Source of the DNA: Saccharopolyspora gloriosae
GTDB taxonomy: Bacteria; Actinomycetota; Actinomycetes; Mycobacteriales; Pseudonocardiaceae
Reading direction: 5' to 3'
NCBI RefSeq assembly: GCF_014203325.1
Contig: NZ_JACHIV010000001.1
Span: forward strand, 1,923,501 to 1,987,500
Length of the DNA stretch: 64,000 bases
How positions within the stretch are numbered: position 1 is the stretch's first letter; each line of letters starts with the position of its first letter. The translations under genes and the position numbers were made by a program. Shown here piece after piece: positions 26,934 through 37,665 of the stretch. A model generated the notes under the pieces. The model searched no databases, was not told where the DNA came from, and saw nothing but the letters and a program-made list of their open reading frames with translations.

Positions 26934-27257
26934 TCAGAGGCGATCGGTGATCTTGTCGACCGTCCGGCGGAGCAGTTCGCGGTCCCGGCCGAGGTCCTTC
27001 GCGGCGTCCCGCGCCAGGTCGCGCGCGACGTCCTTCGCGAGGTCCCGCGCCAAGTCCCTGGCCAGGTCCCGGGCGAGGTCCCGCGCCAGGTCCCGCGCGA
27101 CGTCGCGGGCGATGCCGTCCTCGACCGGCCCGAGGTCGACGCCGCGGACGTCGTGCACGTCGACCAGCGGGTCCGCTGCGGCGCTCGCGGTGGACAACGG
27201 CAGCGCCGCTGCCGCCGCCGCTATCGTCCACAGTGGATTGGTACGGCGGAATCGCAT
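26934..27257 (-). CDS. Small secreted protein of RDLA tetrapeptide repeats
   Basis: 107 residues. A clear Sec signal peptide (basic MRFRR start, Ala-rich core, likely cut after ASAAA near residue 28), a 20-residue linker, then about eleven four-residue units at residues 51-94, mostly RDLA with variants RDVA, KDVA, RDAA and KDLG. The tail is RELLRRTVDKITDRL. The repeat also shows at DNA level as a 12-base period (about 26975-27107). An Arg-Asp alternation with Leu every fourth residue favours a single amphipathic helix. I recognise no family and assign no function. Convergent with the PPOX gene. Confidence 0.75.
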   Translation of the reverse strand: MRFRRTNPLWTIAAAAAALPLSTASAAADPLVDVHDVRGVDLGPVEDGIARDVARDLARDLARDLARDLARDLAKDVARDLARDAAKDLGRDRELLRRTVDKITDRL

Positions 27258-27371
27258 GTGCCGTCACGCCTTTCGCTCCGATCGGCCACTCACAAGATCA
27301 TCGACAGGTGCGCCCCGGCGCTGCATCGCTGGATCGAGTGGTGATCTTCGCGGGCTGCCGCCGGAGCGCGC

Positions 27372-29213
27372 TCAGGACCTGCGGCGGCGGGACGGCCCGC
27401 TCGACGTCCGATCGCCGATGTCGTAATCGGTGATCTTGCGGTAGATCGTGGCGCGGGAGATGCCCAGGCTCCGGGCCGCTCGCGCCCGGTTGCCGCCCGC
27501 CTCGTCGAGGCTGGTGACGATCGCGTCGCGCTCCATCGACTCGATCGGGGTGAGCACGCGCCTGCTCTGGCTCGTGCACTGCGGTGGCAGGTCGGCGGCG
27601 GTGATCGTGGCGGATCGGGTCCGGCCGGTCACCTCCCGCACGACCTCGCGCAGCTCGGTGATGTTGCCCGGCCAGTGCCGCCGCTTGAGCAGGTGCAGCG
27701 CTTCCGGTGAGAAGGCCGATTCCGGGCGCTTGGTGAGCTGCCGCAGCAAGTGGTTCGCGATCGCCTCCAGGTCGTCGATGCGGTGGCGCAGCGGCGGCAC
27801 CTGCACCGACTGCGGGAACAAGGCGCGCAGCCCGTGCAGCGCGGGCCCGGGAACGACACCGGGATCGATGGTGGCGGCGACCCACAGCGCCGGGTTGGCG
27901 GCCTTCACCTCGTCGAGCAGGCAGCTGAGCTCGGTCAGCTTCGGCGTGCTCAACCGGTGCACCGCGCGCAGCACCAGCGGGCCCTGCCGTTCCAGCAGTT
28001 CCGAGCGCGTCCGCTCCCACCAGTCGCGATCCGCGCCCACTTCGTCGGCGGCGATGACCCGGACGTGCCGGTCCGGCCGGTTCGCCCGGCAGACGGCGCG
28101 CAGCAGCGAACTCTTCCCGGTGCCGGGCTCGCCTTCCAGGCAGATCCACGCGTTCCGCGCGCGATGCCCCTCCACCGCGCGACAGCAGTGCCGCCACAGC
28201 GGCTCCGAACCGGCGATGCCCGGCAGCGGGCCGGTGGGCGCCGAGGAGATCATCAGGTCCGCGGCGGGGGCGAGCAGGTGGATGCGCGCGACCGTGCCCG
28301 CTTCGCGGCCGGGGACCTGCCGGGCGTAGACGCGGCAGCGCGTCCCGCTGGGCAGGTCCAGTTCGCCCGACATCGGACGTTGCCGCGGCGAGTCCCGCAG
28401 GTGTTCCAGCAGCCGCACCTGGTCCTGCGCGCCGAGCACCTGCTGGGCCTTGCGGTTGAGCATCAGCACGTCGGCGTTGAGCGCGATGATCGGATCGCGG
28501 GAGCGGTGGGAGGCGTGCAGGTACTCCTGCATCAGGGTGATGTCGTTCGCGCTGCCGTGGTTGAGCAGCCGCTCCTGGATCCCGCGCGCCGCGCCGACGG
28601 CGACGGCCTTGAGCATCGGTCCCGCGTCCTGCGCGAAGCACGTGACGTCGAGGACGCCCGCGAGCTCCCCGGTGATCGGGTCGTGGATCGGCACTCCGGC
28701 GCAGGCCAGGTCGATCAGCGGCCCGGTGAAGTGCTCCTGCTCGTAGACGAACGTCGCCTGCCCGGACTCCAGCGTCGTGCCGATCCCGTTGGTTCCGACG
28801 AACCGCTCGGCGTAGCCGAAACCGGGAGCCAGGCACACCCGGTCCAAGTGATCCCGCAGCTCGGGGCGTCCGGTGCGGCGCTCCAGCACGTAGCCGCGGT
28901 GATCGGTGAGCACCACGCTCACCGGCTGGTCCGGCAGTTCGTCGTGCAAGTGGTCCAGCACGGGGGAAGCGGCGTGCACCAGCGCGCCCTGGAAGTCGAG
29001 GTCGTCCACGTACGGCGCGTTCAACGCCTCGCTGTCGACGCGGTAATCGCTCGAACGCCGCCACGACGCCAGGATCGGGCCGCGCACCGCCGCCGGCTCC
29101 ACCGGTGCGTCGCCGAGGAAGCGCCGCCGGGCCGGGCCGGGCGCGGGTTCCGGGGTCGTGGTGCAGCGGCGGGGATCTTCGGACTGCGACGGGCCTCGAC
29201 GGCGGACGGGCAT
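27372..29213 (-). CDS. mimR: GAF-AAA-Fis activator of the monooxygenase cluster (MimR/AcoR-like)
   Basis: 613 residues. GAF sensor at about 90-215, a PAS-like segment about 225-320, an AAA-type domain with Walker A GEPGTGKSSL (361-370), and a C-terminal Fis-type helix-turn-helix (ARAARSLGISRATIYRK, about 577-593). The sigma-54 contact motif GAFTGA is not present, as expected for actinobacteria, which lack sigma-54. It is divergent from the monooxygenase operon and matches the layout of mycobacterial mim clusters, whose regulator activates mimABCD in response to substrate. The inducer is unknown but is probably propane, its alcohol or ketone. Confidence 0.88.
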   Translation of the reverse strand: MPVRRRGPSQSEDPRRCTTTPEPAPGPARRRFLGDAPVEPAAVRGPILASWRRSSDYRVDSEALNAPYVDDLDFQGALVHAASPVLDHLHDELPDQPVSVVLTDHRGYVLERRTGRPELRDHLDRVCLAPGFGYAERFVGTNGIGTTLESGQATFVYEQEHFTGPLIDLACAGVPIHDPITGELAGVLDVTCFAQDAGPMLKAVAVGAARGIQERLLNHGSANDITLMQEYLHASHRSRDPIIALNADVLMLNRKAQQVLGAQDQVRLLEHLRDSPRQRPMSGELDLPSGTRCRVYARQVPGREAGTVARIHLLAPAADLMISSAPTGPLPGIAGSEPLWRHCCRAVEGHRARNAWICLEGEPGTGKSSLLRAVCRANRPDRHVRVIAADEVGADRDWWERTRSELLERQGPLVLRAVHRLSTPKLTELSCLLDEVKAANPALWVAATIDPGVVPGPALHGLRALFPQSVQVPPLRHRIDDLEAIANHLLRQLTKRPESAFSPEALHLLKRRHWPGNITELREVVREVTGRTRSATITAADLPPQCTSQSRRVLTPIESMERDAIVTSLDEAGGNRARAARSLGISRATIYRKITDYDIGDRTSSGPSRRRRS

Positions 29214-29356
29214 GGCACCTCCCGGACTACGGCGGTCTCGACGCCGCCGACCGGGGCGGAACCCGTTCCTCGAACCGCCGGGAACGCGTCCGGTCGGTGA
29301 GGGCTGCGCGACGTTGCGTGACGGTCATCGTAGCCCGCGGAAGTGCGGCGGCATTG

Positions 29357-29369
29357 TCTCATATTGAGA
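29357..29369. promoter_or_regulatory. Candidate activator site upstream of mimA
   Basis: TCTCA-TAT-TGAGA, a 5-3-5 inverted repeat in the 244-base divergent region, 88 bases before the mimA start. It is the clearest palindrome there, so it may be the regulator's binding site; unproven. Confidence 0.4.
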
Positions 29370-29457
29370 TGAACTGACGCTCGCCGGTGCGATGTGATGC
29401 TACTCATCCCGGCCCCGCGACGACTCTCCGGGAGTACGACGACGCAGGAGGCGCGAC

Positions 29458-31092
29458 GTGAGCCGACAAAGCCTGAGCAAGGCCCACAAGAAGATCACCG
29501 AGCTGTCCTGGGAGCCGACGTTCGCCACTCCGGCCACCCGGTTCGGCACCGATTACCGCTTCGACAAGTCGCCGAAGAAGGACCCGCTCAAGCAGATCCT
29601 CCGGTCCTACTTCCCGATGGAGGAGGAGAAGGACAACCGGGTCTACGGCGCGATGGACGGCGCGATCCGCGGCAATATGTTCCGGCAGGTCCAGGAGCGC
29701 TGGATGGAGTGGCAGAAGCTGTTCCTGTCGATCATCCCGTTCCCGGAGATCTCCGCGGCCCGCGCGATGCCGATGGCGATCGACGCCGTGCCCAACCCGC
29801 AGATCCACAACGGGCTGGCCGTGCAGATGATCGACGAGGTCCGGCACTCGACGATCCAGATGAACCTCAAGCGCCTCTACATGAACCACTACATCGACCC
29901 GGCCGGGTTCGACATCAGCGAGAAGGCGTTCTCCAACTGCTACGCGGGCACCATCGGCAGGCAGTTCGGCGAGGGGTTCATCACGGGTGACGCGGTGACC
30001 GCGGCGAACATCTACCTCACCGTCGTGGCCGAGACCGCGTTCACCAACACGCTGTTCGTCGCGATGCCCTCGGAGGCCGCCGCCAACGGGGATTACCTGC
30101 TGCCGACGGTGTTCCACTCGGTGCAGTCCGACGAGTCCCGGCACATCAGCAACGGCTATTCGATCCTGCTGATGGCGCTGGCCGACGAGCAGAACCGCAA
30201 GCTGCTGGAACGCGATCTGCGCTACGCCTGGTGGAACAACCACTGCGTCGTGGACGCCGCGATCGGCACCTTCATCGAGTACGGCTCGAAGGACCGCCGC
30301 AAGGACCGGGACAGCTACGCGGAGATGTGGCGGCGGTGGATCTACGACGACTACTACCGCAGCTACCTGCTGCCGCTGGAGAAGTACGGCCTGGAGATCC
30401 CGCACGACCTCGTGGAGAAGTCGTGGAGCCGCATCGTCGACGACTTCTACGTGCACCGGGTGGCGCAGTTCTTCGCGACCGGCTGGCCGGTGAACTTCTG
30501 GCGCATCGACCCGATGACCGACGCCGACTTCGAGTGGTTCGAGCACAAGTACCCCGGCTGGTACGACCAGTTCGGCAAGTGGTGGGAGAACTACAACCGG
30601 CTGCGCTACCCCGGCCGGAACAAGCCCATCGCGTTCGAGGACGTCGGCTACGAGTACCCGCACCGCTGCTGGACGTGCATGGTGCCCTGCCTGGTCCGCG
30701 AGGACATGGCGGTGGACAAGGTCGACGGGCAGTGGCGCACCTACTGCTCGGAGCCGTGCCACTGGACCGACACCGTGGCCTTCCGCGCCACCTACGAGGG
30801 CCGGGAGACGCCGAACATGGGGCGGCTGACCGGGAAGCGGGAGTGGGAGACGCTCTACCACGGCTGGGACCTGGCGGACGTGCTCACCGACCTGGACTAC
30901 GTGCGCGATGACGGCCGGACCCTGGTGCCGCAACCGCACTTGGACCTCGACGATCCGAAGAAGCTGTGGACCCTGGACGACATCCGGGGGATCGAGTTCA
31001 GCAGCCCGAACATCTCGCTCAACGAGATGACCGACGCGGAGCGCGAACGCCACGTCGCCGAATACCGGGCGAACCCGAACGTGTCGTCCTGA
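29458..31092 (+). CDS. mimA: Propane monooxygenase hydroxylase large subunit
   Basis: 544 residues, GTG start with GCAGGAGG upstream. Soluble di-iron monooxygenase alpha subunit. All six carboxylate/histidine ligands are where expected: Glu97, Glu127 and His130 (DEVRH), Glu192 (VAETAF), Glu226 and His229 (DESRH). The C-terminal CWTCMVPC segment is a family feature. Gene order A-reductase-small subunit-coupling protein identifies group 5 (prmABCD/mimABCD). Mycobacterial MimABCD oxidises propane, acetone and phenol; the same range is likely here but not shown. First gene of the operon. Confidence 0.93.
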   Translation: MSRQSLSKAHKKITELSWEPTFATPATRFGTDYRFDKSPKKDPLKQILRSYFPMEEEKDNRVYGAMDGAIRGNMFRQVQERWMEWQKLFLSIIPFPEISAARAMPMAIDAVPNPQIHNGLAVQMIDEVRHSTIQMNLKRLYMNHYIDPAGFDISEKAFSNCYAGTIGRQFGEGFITGDAVTAANIYLTVVAETAFTNTLFVAMPSEAAANGDYLLPTVFHSVQSDESRHISNGYSILLMALADEQNRKLLERDLRYAWWNNHCVVDAAIGTFIEYGSKDRRKDRDSYAEMWRRWIYDDYYRSYLLPLEKYGLEIPHDLVEKSWSRIVDDFYVHRVAQFFATGWPVNFWRIDPMTDADFEWFEHKYPGWYDQFGKWWENYNRLRYPGRNKPIAFEDVGYEYPHRCWTCMVPCLVREDMAVDKVDGQWRTYCSEPCHWTDTVAFRATYEGRETPNMGRLTGKREWETLYHGWDLADVLTDLDYVRDDGRTLVPQPHLDLDDPKKLWTLDDIRGIEFSSPNISLNEMTDAERERHVAEYRANPNVSS

Positions 31093-31196
31093 GCGGTCTT
31101 CAGCGGTCCTTCCAGGGCGAGCCGCGGCAGTGCCACGCCGACGGCGAAGCCCGTCCGGCACCGCCGGGCGGCTCGTCCTGGACGGACTCCTCAACT

Positions 31197-31236
31197 CGGG
31201 CGGTGGCGCCGAGCGGGGCCTGGGCGCCACCGCCCG
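31197..31236 (+). other. Strong intercistronic hairpin between mimA and mimB
   Basis: 14-bp perfect inverted repeat (31197-31210 with 31223-31236), loop 12 bases, within the unusually long 174-base gap between mimA and mimB. No T-tract. It may stabilise the mimA message or partly terminate. Confidence 0.65.
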
Positions 31237-31266
31237 ATACCAGCCTGTGAGCGAAAGGAGAGCGTC

Positions 31267-32298
31267 ATGGGCGATGCGCATCGGATCCGGTTCGAACCGG
31301 TGGACATCGAGATCGAGGCCGACGAGGGCGAGACCGTGCTGGACGCCGCGTTCCGGCAGGGCGTCATGTTGATGCACGGGTGCAAGGAAGGGCAGTGCTC
31401 GGCGTGCAAGTCGTTCCTGCTCGACGGTGACGTGCAGATGGGCCGCTACTCGACGTTCGCGCTGGCCGACTACGAGAGCGAGGAGGGCTACGTCCTGCTG
31501 TGCCGCTCGCACGCCTACAGCGATCTGGACGTGGAGCTGCTCAACTACGACGAGGACATGATCCGCGCCGGGCTGCCCGTCGTCACGGTGGACACCGAGG
31601 TCGCGGCCGTCGAGGAGCTGACCCACGACATCAGCCTGCTGCGGCTCGCGGTCTCCGGCGACGACGAGTTCAAGTTCCACCCCGGCCAGTACGTGGACGT
31701 GGCCATTCCCGGCTGCGAGGAGCACCGGTCGTTCTCGATGGCGAACCTGCCGCGCGCCAGCGGCAGCGAGCTGGAGTTCGTCATCAAGCGCTACCCGGGT
31801 GGCAGGTTCTCCGGGCTGCTGGAGGGCGAGTTGCGTCCCGGTGTACCGCTGTCGATCACCGGTCCGTACGGCACGTTCACGCTGCGCGCCTCGTCGGACC
31901 GCCGGATCGTGCTGCTGGCCGGTGGTGCGGGCATGGCGCCGATCTTGGCGCTGCTGCGCCAGATCGCGGCCAAGGACGACTTCGACCGCGAGGTGGTCTT
32001 CTACTACGGCGCGCGCACCGAACGCGACCTGTTCCTGCTCGACGAGATCGCCGAGCTGGGCGGCCGGATCCCCGGGTTCAGCTTCGTACCGGTGCTCTCG
32101 GACGCGGAGTGGTCCGGTGCGCGCGGCATGGTCACCGCCGTCGCGGCCGAACGCGAGGCCGCGCTGGCCGACTGCGACGTCTACCTCTGCGGACCGCCGC
32201 CGATGATCGACGCGGGGTTGGCGGCACTGGAGGAGCGCGCCGTGCCGCAGGAGCAGATCTTCTACGACAAGTTCACCGTCTCCGCCGAAGCGGGCTGA
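31267..32298 (+). CDS. mimB: Monooxygenase reductase (2Fe-2S/FAD/NADH)
   Basis: 343 residues, RBS AAAGGAG 7 bases upstream. An N-terminal plant-type ferredoxin domain with cluster ligands Cys39, Cys44, Cys47 and Cys79, then an FAD domain (RSFSMAN, where RxYS is usual) and an NAD(P)-binding domain (LLAGGAGMAPILALL). Passes electrons from NADH through FAD and the iron-sulfur cluster to the di-iron hydroxylase. Ends with the expected CGPPPMID and YDKF segments. Confidence 0.93.
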   Translation: MGDAHRIRFEPVDIEIEADEGETVLDAAFRQGVMLMHGCKEGQCSACKSFLLDGDVQMGRYSTFALADYESEEGYVLLCRSHAYSDLDVELLNYDEDMIRAGLPVVTVDTEVAAVEELTHDISLLRLAVSGDDEFKFHPGQYVDVAIPGCEEHRSFSMANLPRASGSELEFVIKRYPGGRFSGLLEGELRPGVPLSITGPYGTFTLRASSDRRIVLLAGGAGMAPILALLRQIAAKDDFDREVVFYYGARTERDLFLLDEIAELGGRIPGFSFVPVLSDAEWSGARGMVTAVAAEREAALADCDVYLCGPPPMIDAGLAALEERAVPQEQIFYDKFTVSAEAG

Positions 32299-32356
32299 GG
32301 TGACCGGAACATCCGCGAGCCAGCTCGGACATCCGCAACCAGCAAGGAGGACGGCC

Positions 32357-33466
32357 ATGACGACGCAGGAAACGCCGGCGTCCGCGAGCCGCAATCGCAG
32401 CTTCCCCAAACCGGAGTTCACCGACGCGGAGGCGGGAGCGCTGGAGTTCCCCAGCTCGGGTTCCCGCGCGTACAACTACTTCAGCCCCCGCAAGATGCGC
32501 GCCACGATGTACGAGGACGTCACCTTCGACGTGCAGCCCGACCCGGAGCGGCACCTCACGCAGGGCTGGATCTACGGCTTCGGCGACGGCGAGGGCGGCT
32601 ATCCGAAGGAGTGGACGGCGCTGAAGTCCTCGGATTGGCACGCGTTCCGGGATCCCAACGAGGAGTGGGAGCAGACGATCTTCCGGAACAACGCCAACGT
32701 GGTCCGGCAGATCCAGCAGAACCTCACCAACGCCAAGCAGGCCGGTGCCTACAGCGGCTGGCCCCCCGGCTGGACGCGGTTCGTGGAGCGCCACCTCGGC
32801 GCGTGGATGCACGCGGAGAACGGGCTGGGCATGCACGTGTTCACCGCCGCGCAGCGCTCCGGGCCCACCAACATGATCAACACTGCGATCGCGGTGAACG
32901 CCGCGCACAAGCTGCGGTTCGCCCAGGACCTCGCGCTCTACAACCTGGACCTGGCCGAATCGGGCCTGGAATTCGACGGTTCGGCGCACCGCGGGGTGTG
33001 GCGGGAGGACCCGGTGTGGCAGCCGGTGCGGGAGGTCGTCGAGCACCTCACCGCCATCGGAGACTGGGCCGAGGCGCTGTTCGCGGCCAACGTCGTGTTC
33101 GAGTCGCTGATCGGAGTCCTGTTCCGCAGCCACCTCGTGATGCAGATCGCCGCGCGCAACGGCGACTACGTGACCCCGTCACTGGTCGGCACCGGCGAGA
33201 ACGATCACGAGCGGGACCTCGGCTACAGCAGCGCGCTGTTCCGGATGCTGGCCGAGGACCCCGAATTCGGGGCGGCGAACCGGGACGTCATGCAGGGCTG
33301 GGTCCGGCGGTGGGCGCCGATGTGCCGCAACGCAGCGCACGAGCTCCAGCCGATCTGGTCCCAGCCGCAGGAGAAGGTCATCACCTTCGCCGATTCCTGG
33401 ACCGCAGCCGATGAAGGATTCGCCGCGGTGCTCGGCGAATTCGGGCTCACCGAGCAGAAGGGGTGA
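32357..33466 (+). CDS. mimC: Propane monooxygenase hydroxylase small subunit
   Basis: 369 residues from ATG 32357, preceded by AAGGAGG (the frame is open back to 32300 but without an RBS). Beta subunit of the di-iron hydroxylase: ferritin-like helices without the metal ligands, with [11 protein letters not shown] and the [14 protein letters not shown] motif common to group 5 enzymes. It forms the structural partner of MimA in the hydroxylase. The stop is followed by the coupling-protein gene within 6 bases. Confidence 0.92.
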   Translation: MTTQETPASASRNRSFPKPEFTDAEAGALEFPSSGSRAYNYFSPRKMRATMYEDVTFDVQPDPERHLTQGWIYGFGDGEGGYPKEWTALKSSDWHAFRDPNEEWEQTIFRNNANVVRQIQQNLTNAKQAGAYSGWPPGWTRFVERHLGAWMHAENGLGMHVFTAAQRSGPTNMINTAIAVNAAHKLRFAQDLALYNLDLAESGLEFDGSAHRGVWREDPVWQPVREVVEHLTAIGDWAEALFAANVVFESLIGVLFRSHLVMQIAARNGDYVTPSLVGTGENDHERDLGYSSALFRMLAEDPEFGAANRDVMQGWVRRWAPMCRNAAHELQPIWSQPQEKVITFADSWTAADEGFAAVLGEFGLTEQKG

Positions 33467-33471
33467 ACGTC

Positions 33472-33798
33472 ATGAGTGCGACCGCTTCCGGCATGTGCGG
33501 CGTGACGCTGATGAACAACCAGAACGGCCACATCGTCGCCGAGATCATGGCTCGCAAGGCGGAGGTGCGGGTCGACCACCTGCCTTCCATGATCCGCGTC
33601 GACGGGCAGGGCACGTTGGTCTTCGACTTCGAGGAGATCGCCGACGAGATCGGTTTCGAGTTCGACCAGTCGGACTTCGAGGAGATCATGTCCACCCACT
33701 ACGGGCGCATGGTGCACCTCGACGACCGCACGGTGCTGTTCGCGAACCCGGAGGACGCCGCCGAGTACATCGACTTCGACCTGACGCCGGTGAACTGA
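33472..33798 (+). CDS. mimD: Monooxygenase coupling (effector) protein
   Basis: 108 residues from ATG 33472 with AAGGGGTGA in front; a GTG at 33463 overlapping the mimC stop is the alternative. Small MmoB/TmoD-like regulatory protein without cofactors ([11 protein letters not shown]-type start, here [18 protein letters not shown] in part; [15 protein letters not shown]). It binds the hydroxylase and tunes electron transfer and substrate access. Fourth gene of the monooxygenase operon. Confidence 0.92.
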   Translation: MSATASGMCGVTLMNNQNGHIVAEIMARKAEVRVDHLPSMIRVDGQGTLVFDFEEIADEIGFEFDQSDFEEIMSTHYGRMVHLDDRTVLFANPEDAAEYIDFDLTPVN

Positions 33799-33807
33799 CC
33801 GATCGTG

Positions 33808-33840
33808 GCGGGCGCGGCCGCCCACCGGCGCCGCGCCCGC
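33808..33840 (+). other. Hairpin between mimD and the next gene
   Basis: 11-bp perfect arms (33808-33818 with 33830-33840), loop 11, just before the GGAGG of the next gene. Could lower expression of the assembly genes relative to mimABCD. Confidence 0.55.
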
Positions 33841-33862
33841 GCTCGGAGGAACGGGGAAAGCC

Positions 33863-34306
33863 ATGTCCGATCCTGAATTCCGCAGCCGCGTGCTGACCCA
33901 GATCTGGCGGTCGCTGCAACAGGTCTGCCCCCGCGAGGGCCGGCTCGCGCTGGGGGTGCGGGGGTTCGTCACCGCGGTCTCCACCGACGGCCACCAGGTG
34001 CGGGTCCTGCTGCGGTTGCCGGCGTCCGTCCGGTGCGAGGGCGACGACGGCTTCCTGCCCGCGGCGCAGCGGGCGATGGCGGCGATCCCGGCGCTGCGCG
34101 CGGTGCGGCTGGACACCTCGATCCCGGCCGCGGACACCGCGCAACCCGGTCACGAGCGCTGCGCCGATCGAGGCCTGGCCGAGTGGCGGGCGCGCGGCTG
34201 GCGGATCGAGCGGGGAGCGGAGCAGGACACCGTCCGAGTGCTGATCCGCGCCGAGATCGAAGCCGCCGATCGGTCCACATCGGACGGAACGCTGCAAGCG
34301 GTCTGA
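33863..34306 (+). CDS. Small DUF59/MIP18-like protein of the monooxygenase cluster
   Basis: 147 residues, GGAGG 15 bases upstream and ATG 33863. The pattern VRVLLRLPASVRCEGDDGFL...AIPALRAVRLDTS resembles the DUF59/PaaD-like metal-cluster assembly fold: a beta-strand, a helix, then the V.L.TS strand. The similarity is partial and the usual CP motif is only loosely met. Homologous positions in prm/mim clusters carry such a gene between the coupling protein and the chaperonin. It may help to assemble the di-iron site; this is inference. Confidence 0.6.
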   Translation: MSDPEFRSRVLTQIWRSLQQVCPREGRLALGVRGFVTAVSTDGHQVRVLLRLPASVRCEGDDGFLPAAQRAMAAIPALRAVRLDTSIPAADTAQPGHERCADRGLAEWRARGWRIERGAEQDTVRVLIRAEIEAADRSTSDGTLQAV

Positions 34307-36016
<1,710 letters not shown>

Positions 36017-36043
36017 CCCCCGGACCGCCGCACGCCGGCGGAA

Positions 36044-36087
36044 CCCGTGGGATCCCGCGAGGGTCGCGGCGAACGGGATCCCACGGG
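36044..36087 (+). terminator. Terminator after the monooxygenase operon
   Basis: 14-bp perfect arms (36044-36057 with 36074-36087), loop 16. The arms begin CCCGTGGGA, as in the hairpin at 26865. Confidence 0.75.
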
Positions 36088-36125
36088 ACCGGGCGGGGGC
36101 TTCGTCCTCGGCTTGCGTGGGGGCC

Positions 36126-36275
36126 GGGCGGCGGAACCTCAGTTGCTTCCTCGCTGCGGGATCAATTTTTCTGGCTCCGCCACCGGCGAAATCGCTGTCC
36201 TCGCGAGGAAGCAACTGAGAACCCGCGGGTGGTCCACGTGCGCAGGTGGTCGCTGCTCAGCGGCTTCGCCGCTGA
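36126..36275 (-). repeat. Dispersed bipartite hairpin element, copy 3
   Basis: The outer stem CAGTTGCTTCCTCGC (36140-36154) with GCGAGGAAGCAACTG (36203-36217) is identical to copy 1. The inner hairpin has diverged and is much weaker. The accessory hairpin TCAGCGGC-TTC-GCCGCTGA is at 36257-36275. Lies between the convergent mimG and LLM oxidoreductase genes. Confidence 0.85.
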
Positions 36276-36344
36276 CAGGACGACGACCAGCGATGCCGTT
36301 CACTTCGAACGACAAGATCGAAGACGGCCCTGGGCAGGACGAGT

Positions 36345-37394
36345 TCACGGGCTCAGTGCGCGGAAGCGGGGAATGACCTCGTGGGCGAAGCGGCGCTGCT
36401 CGGATTCGAACGGCTGGAACTGGAGCATCAGCGTGCTGATGCCGAGCTCGTGGAACTCCAGGATCCGCTGCGCCACCTGGTCGTAGCTGCCGACCAGTCC
36501 CGCGGCGGTGCCGCCGTTTGTGCCGATGTGCGGGTGCTTGGCGAAGGTCTGGAACATGACGGCCTTCGGGTCCGCCTTCGCGACCAGTCCGTCCCAGGTC
36601 GCCTGGCCCTTCTCGGCCAGTTCCCACTGGTACGCGAGGACTTCCCGGGCTTCCGCCTCGGTCTCGCGGGCGATGACGAACGCGGACAGCGCGTACCGCA
36701 GCGGATCCCCGGTGCGCGGACGACCCGCCACGTCCTTGATCAACGCGTGCACGTCCTGCTGCGGCTGGCCGTTGATGAACCAGGTGTCGGCCTGCTCGGC
36801 CGCCAGCGCCCGCGCCGGATCGGATTCGCCGCCGAGGTAGACCGCGGGCCGCTCCCGCGTCCTGCTGGCGGGTTTGAGCAGGTAGTCGTCGACGTGGAAG
36901 TGCTCGCCGTGGAACGTGGTGCGTTCGCCGGAGAGCAGCCCGCGCACCACGGTGAGCCACTCGGTGCCGTAGGCGTAGCGCGCGTCGTGCTCGGCGAACC
37001 CGATGCCCGCGCGTTCCAGCTCCGGCTTGAACCAGGCGTTGACGAGGTTGATGCCGAAGCGCCCGCCGCTGATCTCCTCGATCTGCAACGCCTGCTTGGC
37101 CAGCACTACAGGGTGGTAGAGGTAGGGCTTGATCGCCGCGATGATCTCGATGCGCTCGGTCAGCGCGGCCAGCCCGGCCGCCGCCGTCCACGCGTCGAGC
37201 TGGTCGTGCTCCTCGCCGAACGGGTTGACCACGTGCTGGGCGATCAGCGTCGTGTCGTAGCCGAGCTGCTCGGCTTCCAGGATCTGCCGTTTGTTGCGTT
37301 CCCAGGACGCGTCCACCGGGTCTTCCGGGTGGTGGAAGGAGGCCCAGTTGCCGTAGACGAGCGCCCACACGCCGAAGCGGAGTTGTGCCGACAT
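36345..37394 (-). CDS. LLM-class flavin-dependent monooxygenase (SsuD/SfnG-like)
   Basis: 349 residues from ATG 37394. Luciferase-like TIM barrel with QHVVNPFGEEHDQLD, the strand ERIEIIAAIKPYLYHPVVLAK (quoted in part) and GGRFGINLVNAW, typical of FMNH2-dependent alkanesulfonate and dimethyl-sulfone monooxygenases. F420-dependent relatives cannot be fully excluded. Possible role: release of sulfite from organosulfur compounds. A remnant of a SulP sulfate-transporter domain lies 2.4 kb downstream, but no complete sulfur gene is near. Confidence 0.85.
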   Translation of the reverse strand: MSAQLRFGVWALVYGNWASFHHPEDPVDASWERNKRQILEAEQLGYDTTLIAQHVVNPFGEEHDQLDAWTAAAGLAALTERIEIIAAIKPYLYHPVVLAKQALQIEEISGGRFGINLVNAWFKPELERAGIGFAEHDARYAYGTEWLTVVRGLLSGERTTFHGEHFHVDDYLLKPASRTRERPAVYLGGESDPARALAAEQADTWFINGQPQQDVHALIKDVAGRPRTGDPLRYALSAFVIARETEAEAREVLAYQWELAEKGQATWDGLVAKADPKAVMFQTFAKHPHIGTNGGTAAGLVGSYDQVAQRILEFHELGISTLMLQFQPFESEQRRFAHEVIPRFRALSP

Positions 37395-37665
37395 GCCCGC
37401 AAGGTCACCAGAGCGCCGCGCCCGGCGACCAGACCATCCCACTGCGTGAGTGCGCGGCATCGTCGCCGTGGAGCGGGCGGCGCCGTGCCACGATCAGGGC
37501 TTCGTGGGCGTCGACTCGGGTTGACATCGGACACACCGACCCTCGGCGACAGCGGAACTCGACGGTTTCGCAATGGCTGATCGGCTGGTCAGGGCACTGG
37601 AAGGCGGCCCGTGGCGGTGTGGGGCGGCGTCGCCGGAGGTCGGCCGCTGTGCTAGAGAACTACCC

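Noticed and set aside
29214-29457. Sigma-54 type -24/-12 promoter upstream of mimA
   Set aside because: No TGGC-N8-TGC element found, and the activator lacks GAFTGA; actinobacteria do not have sigma-54.
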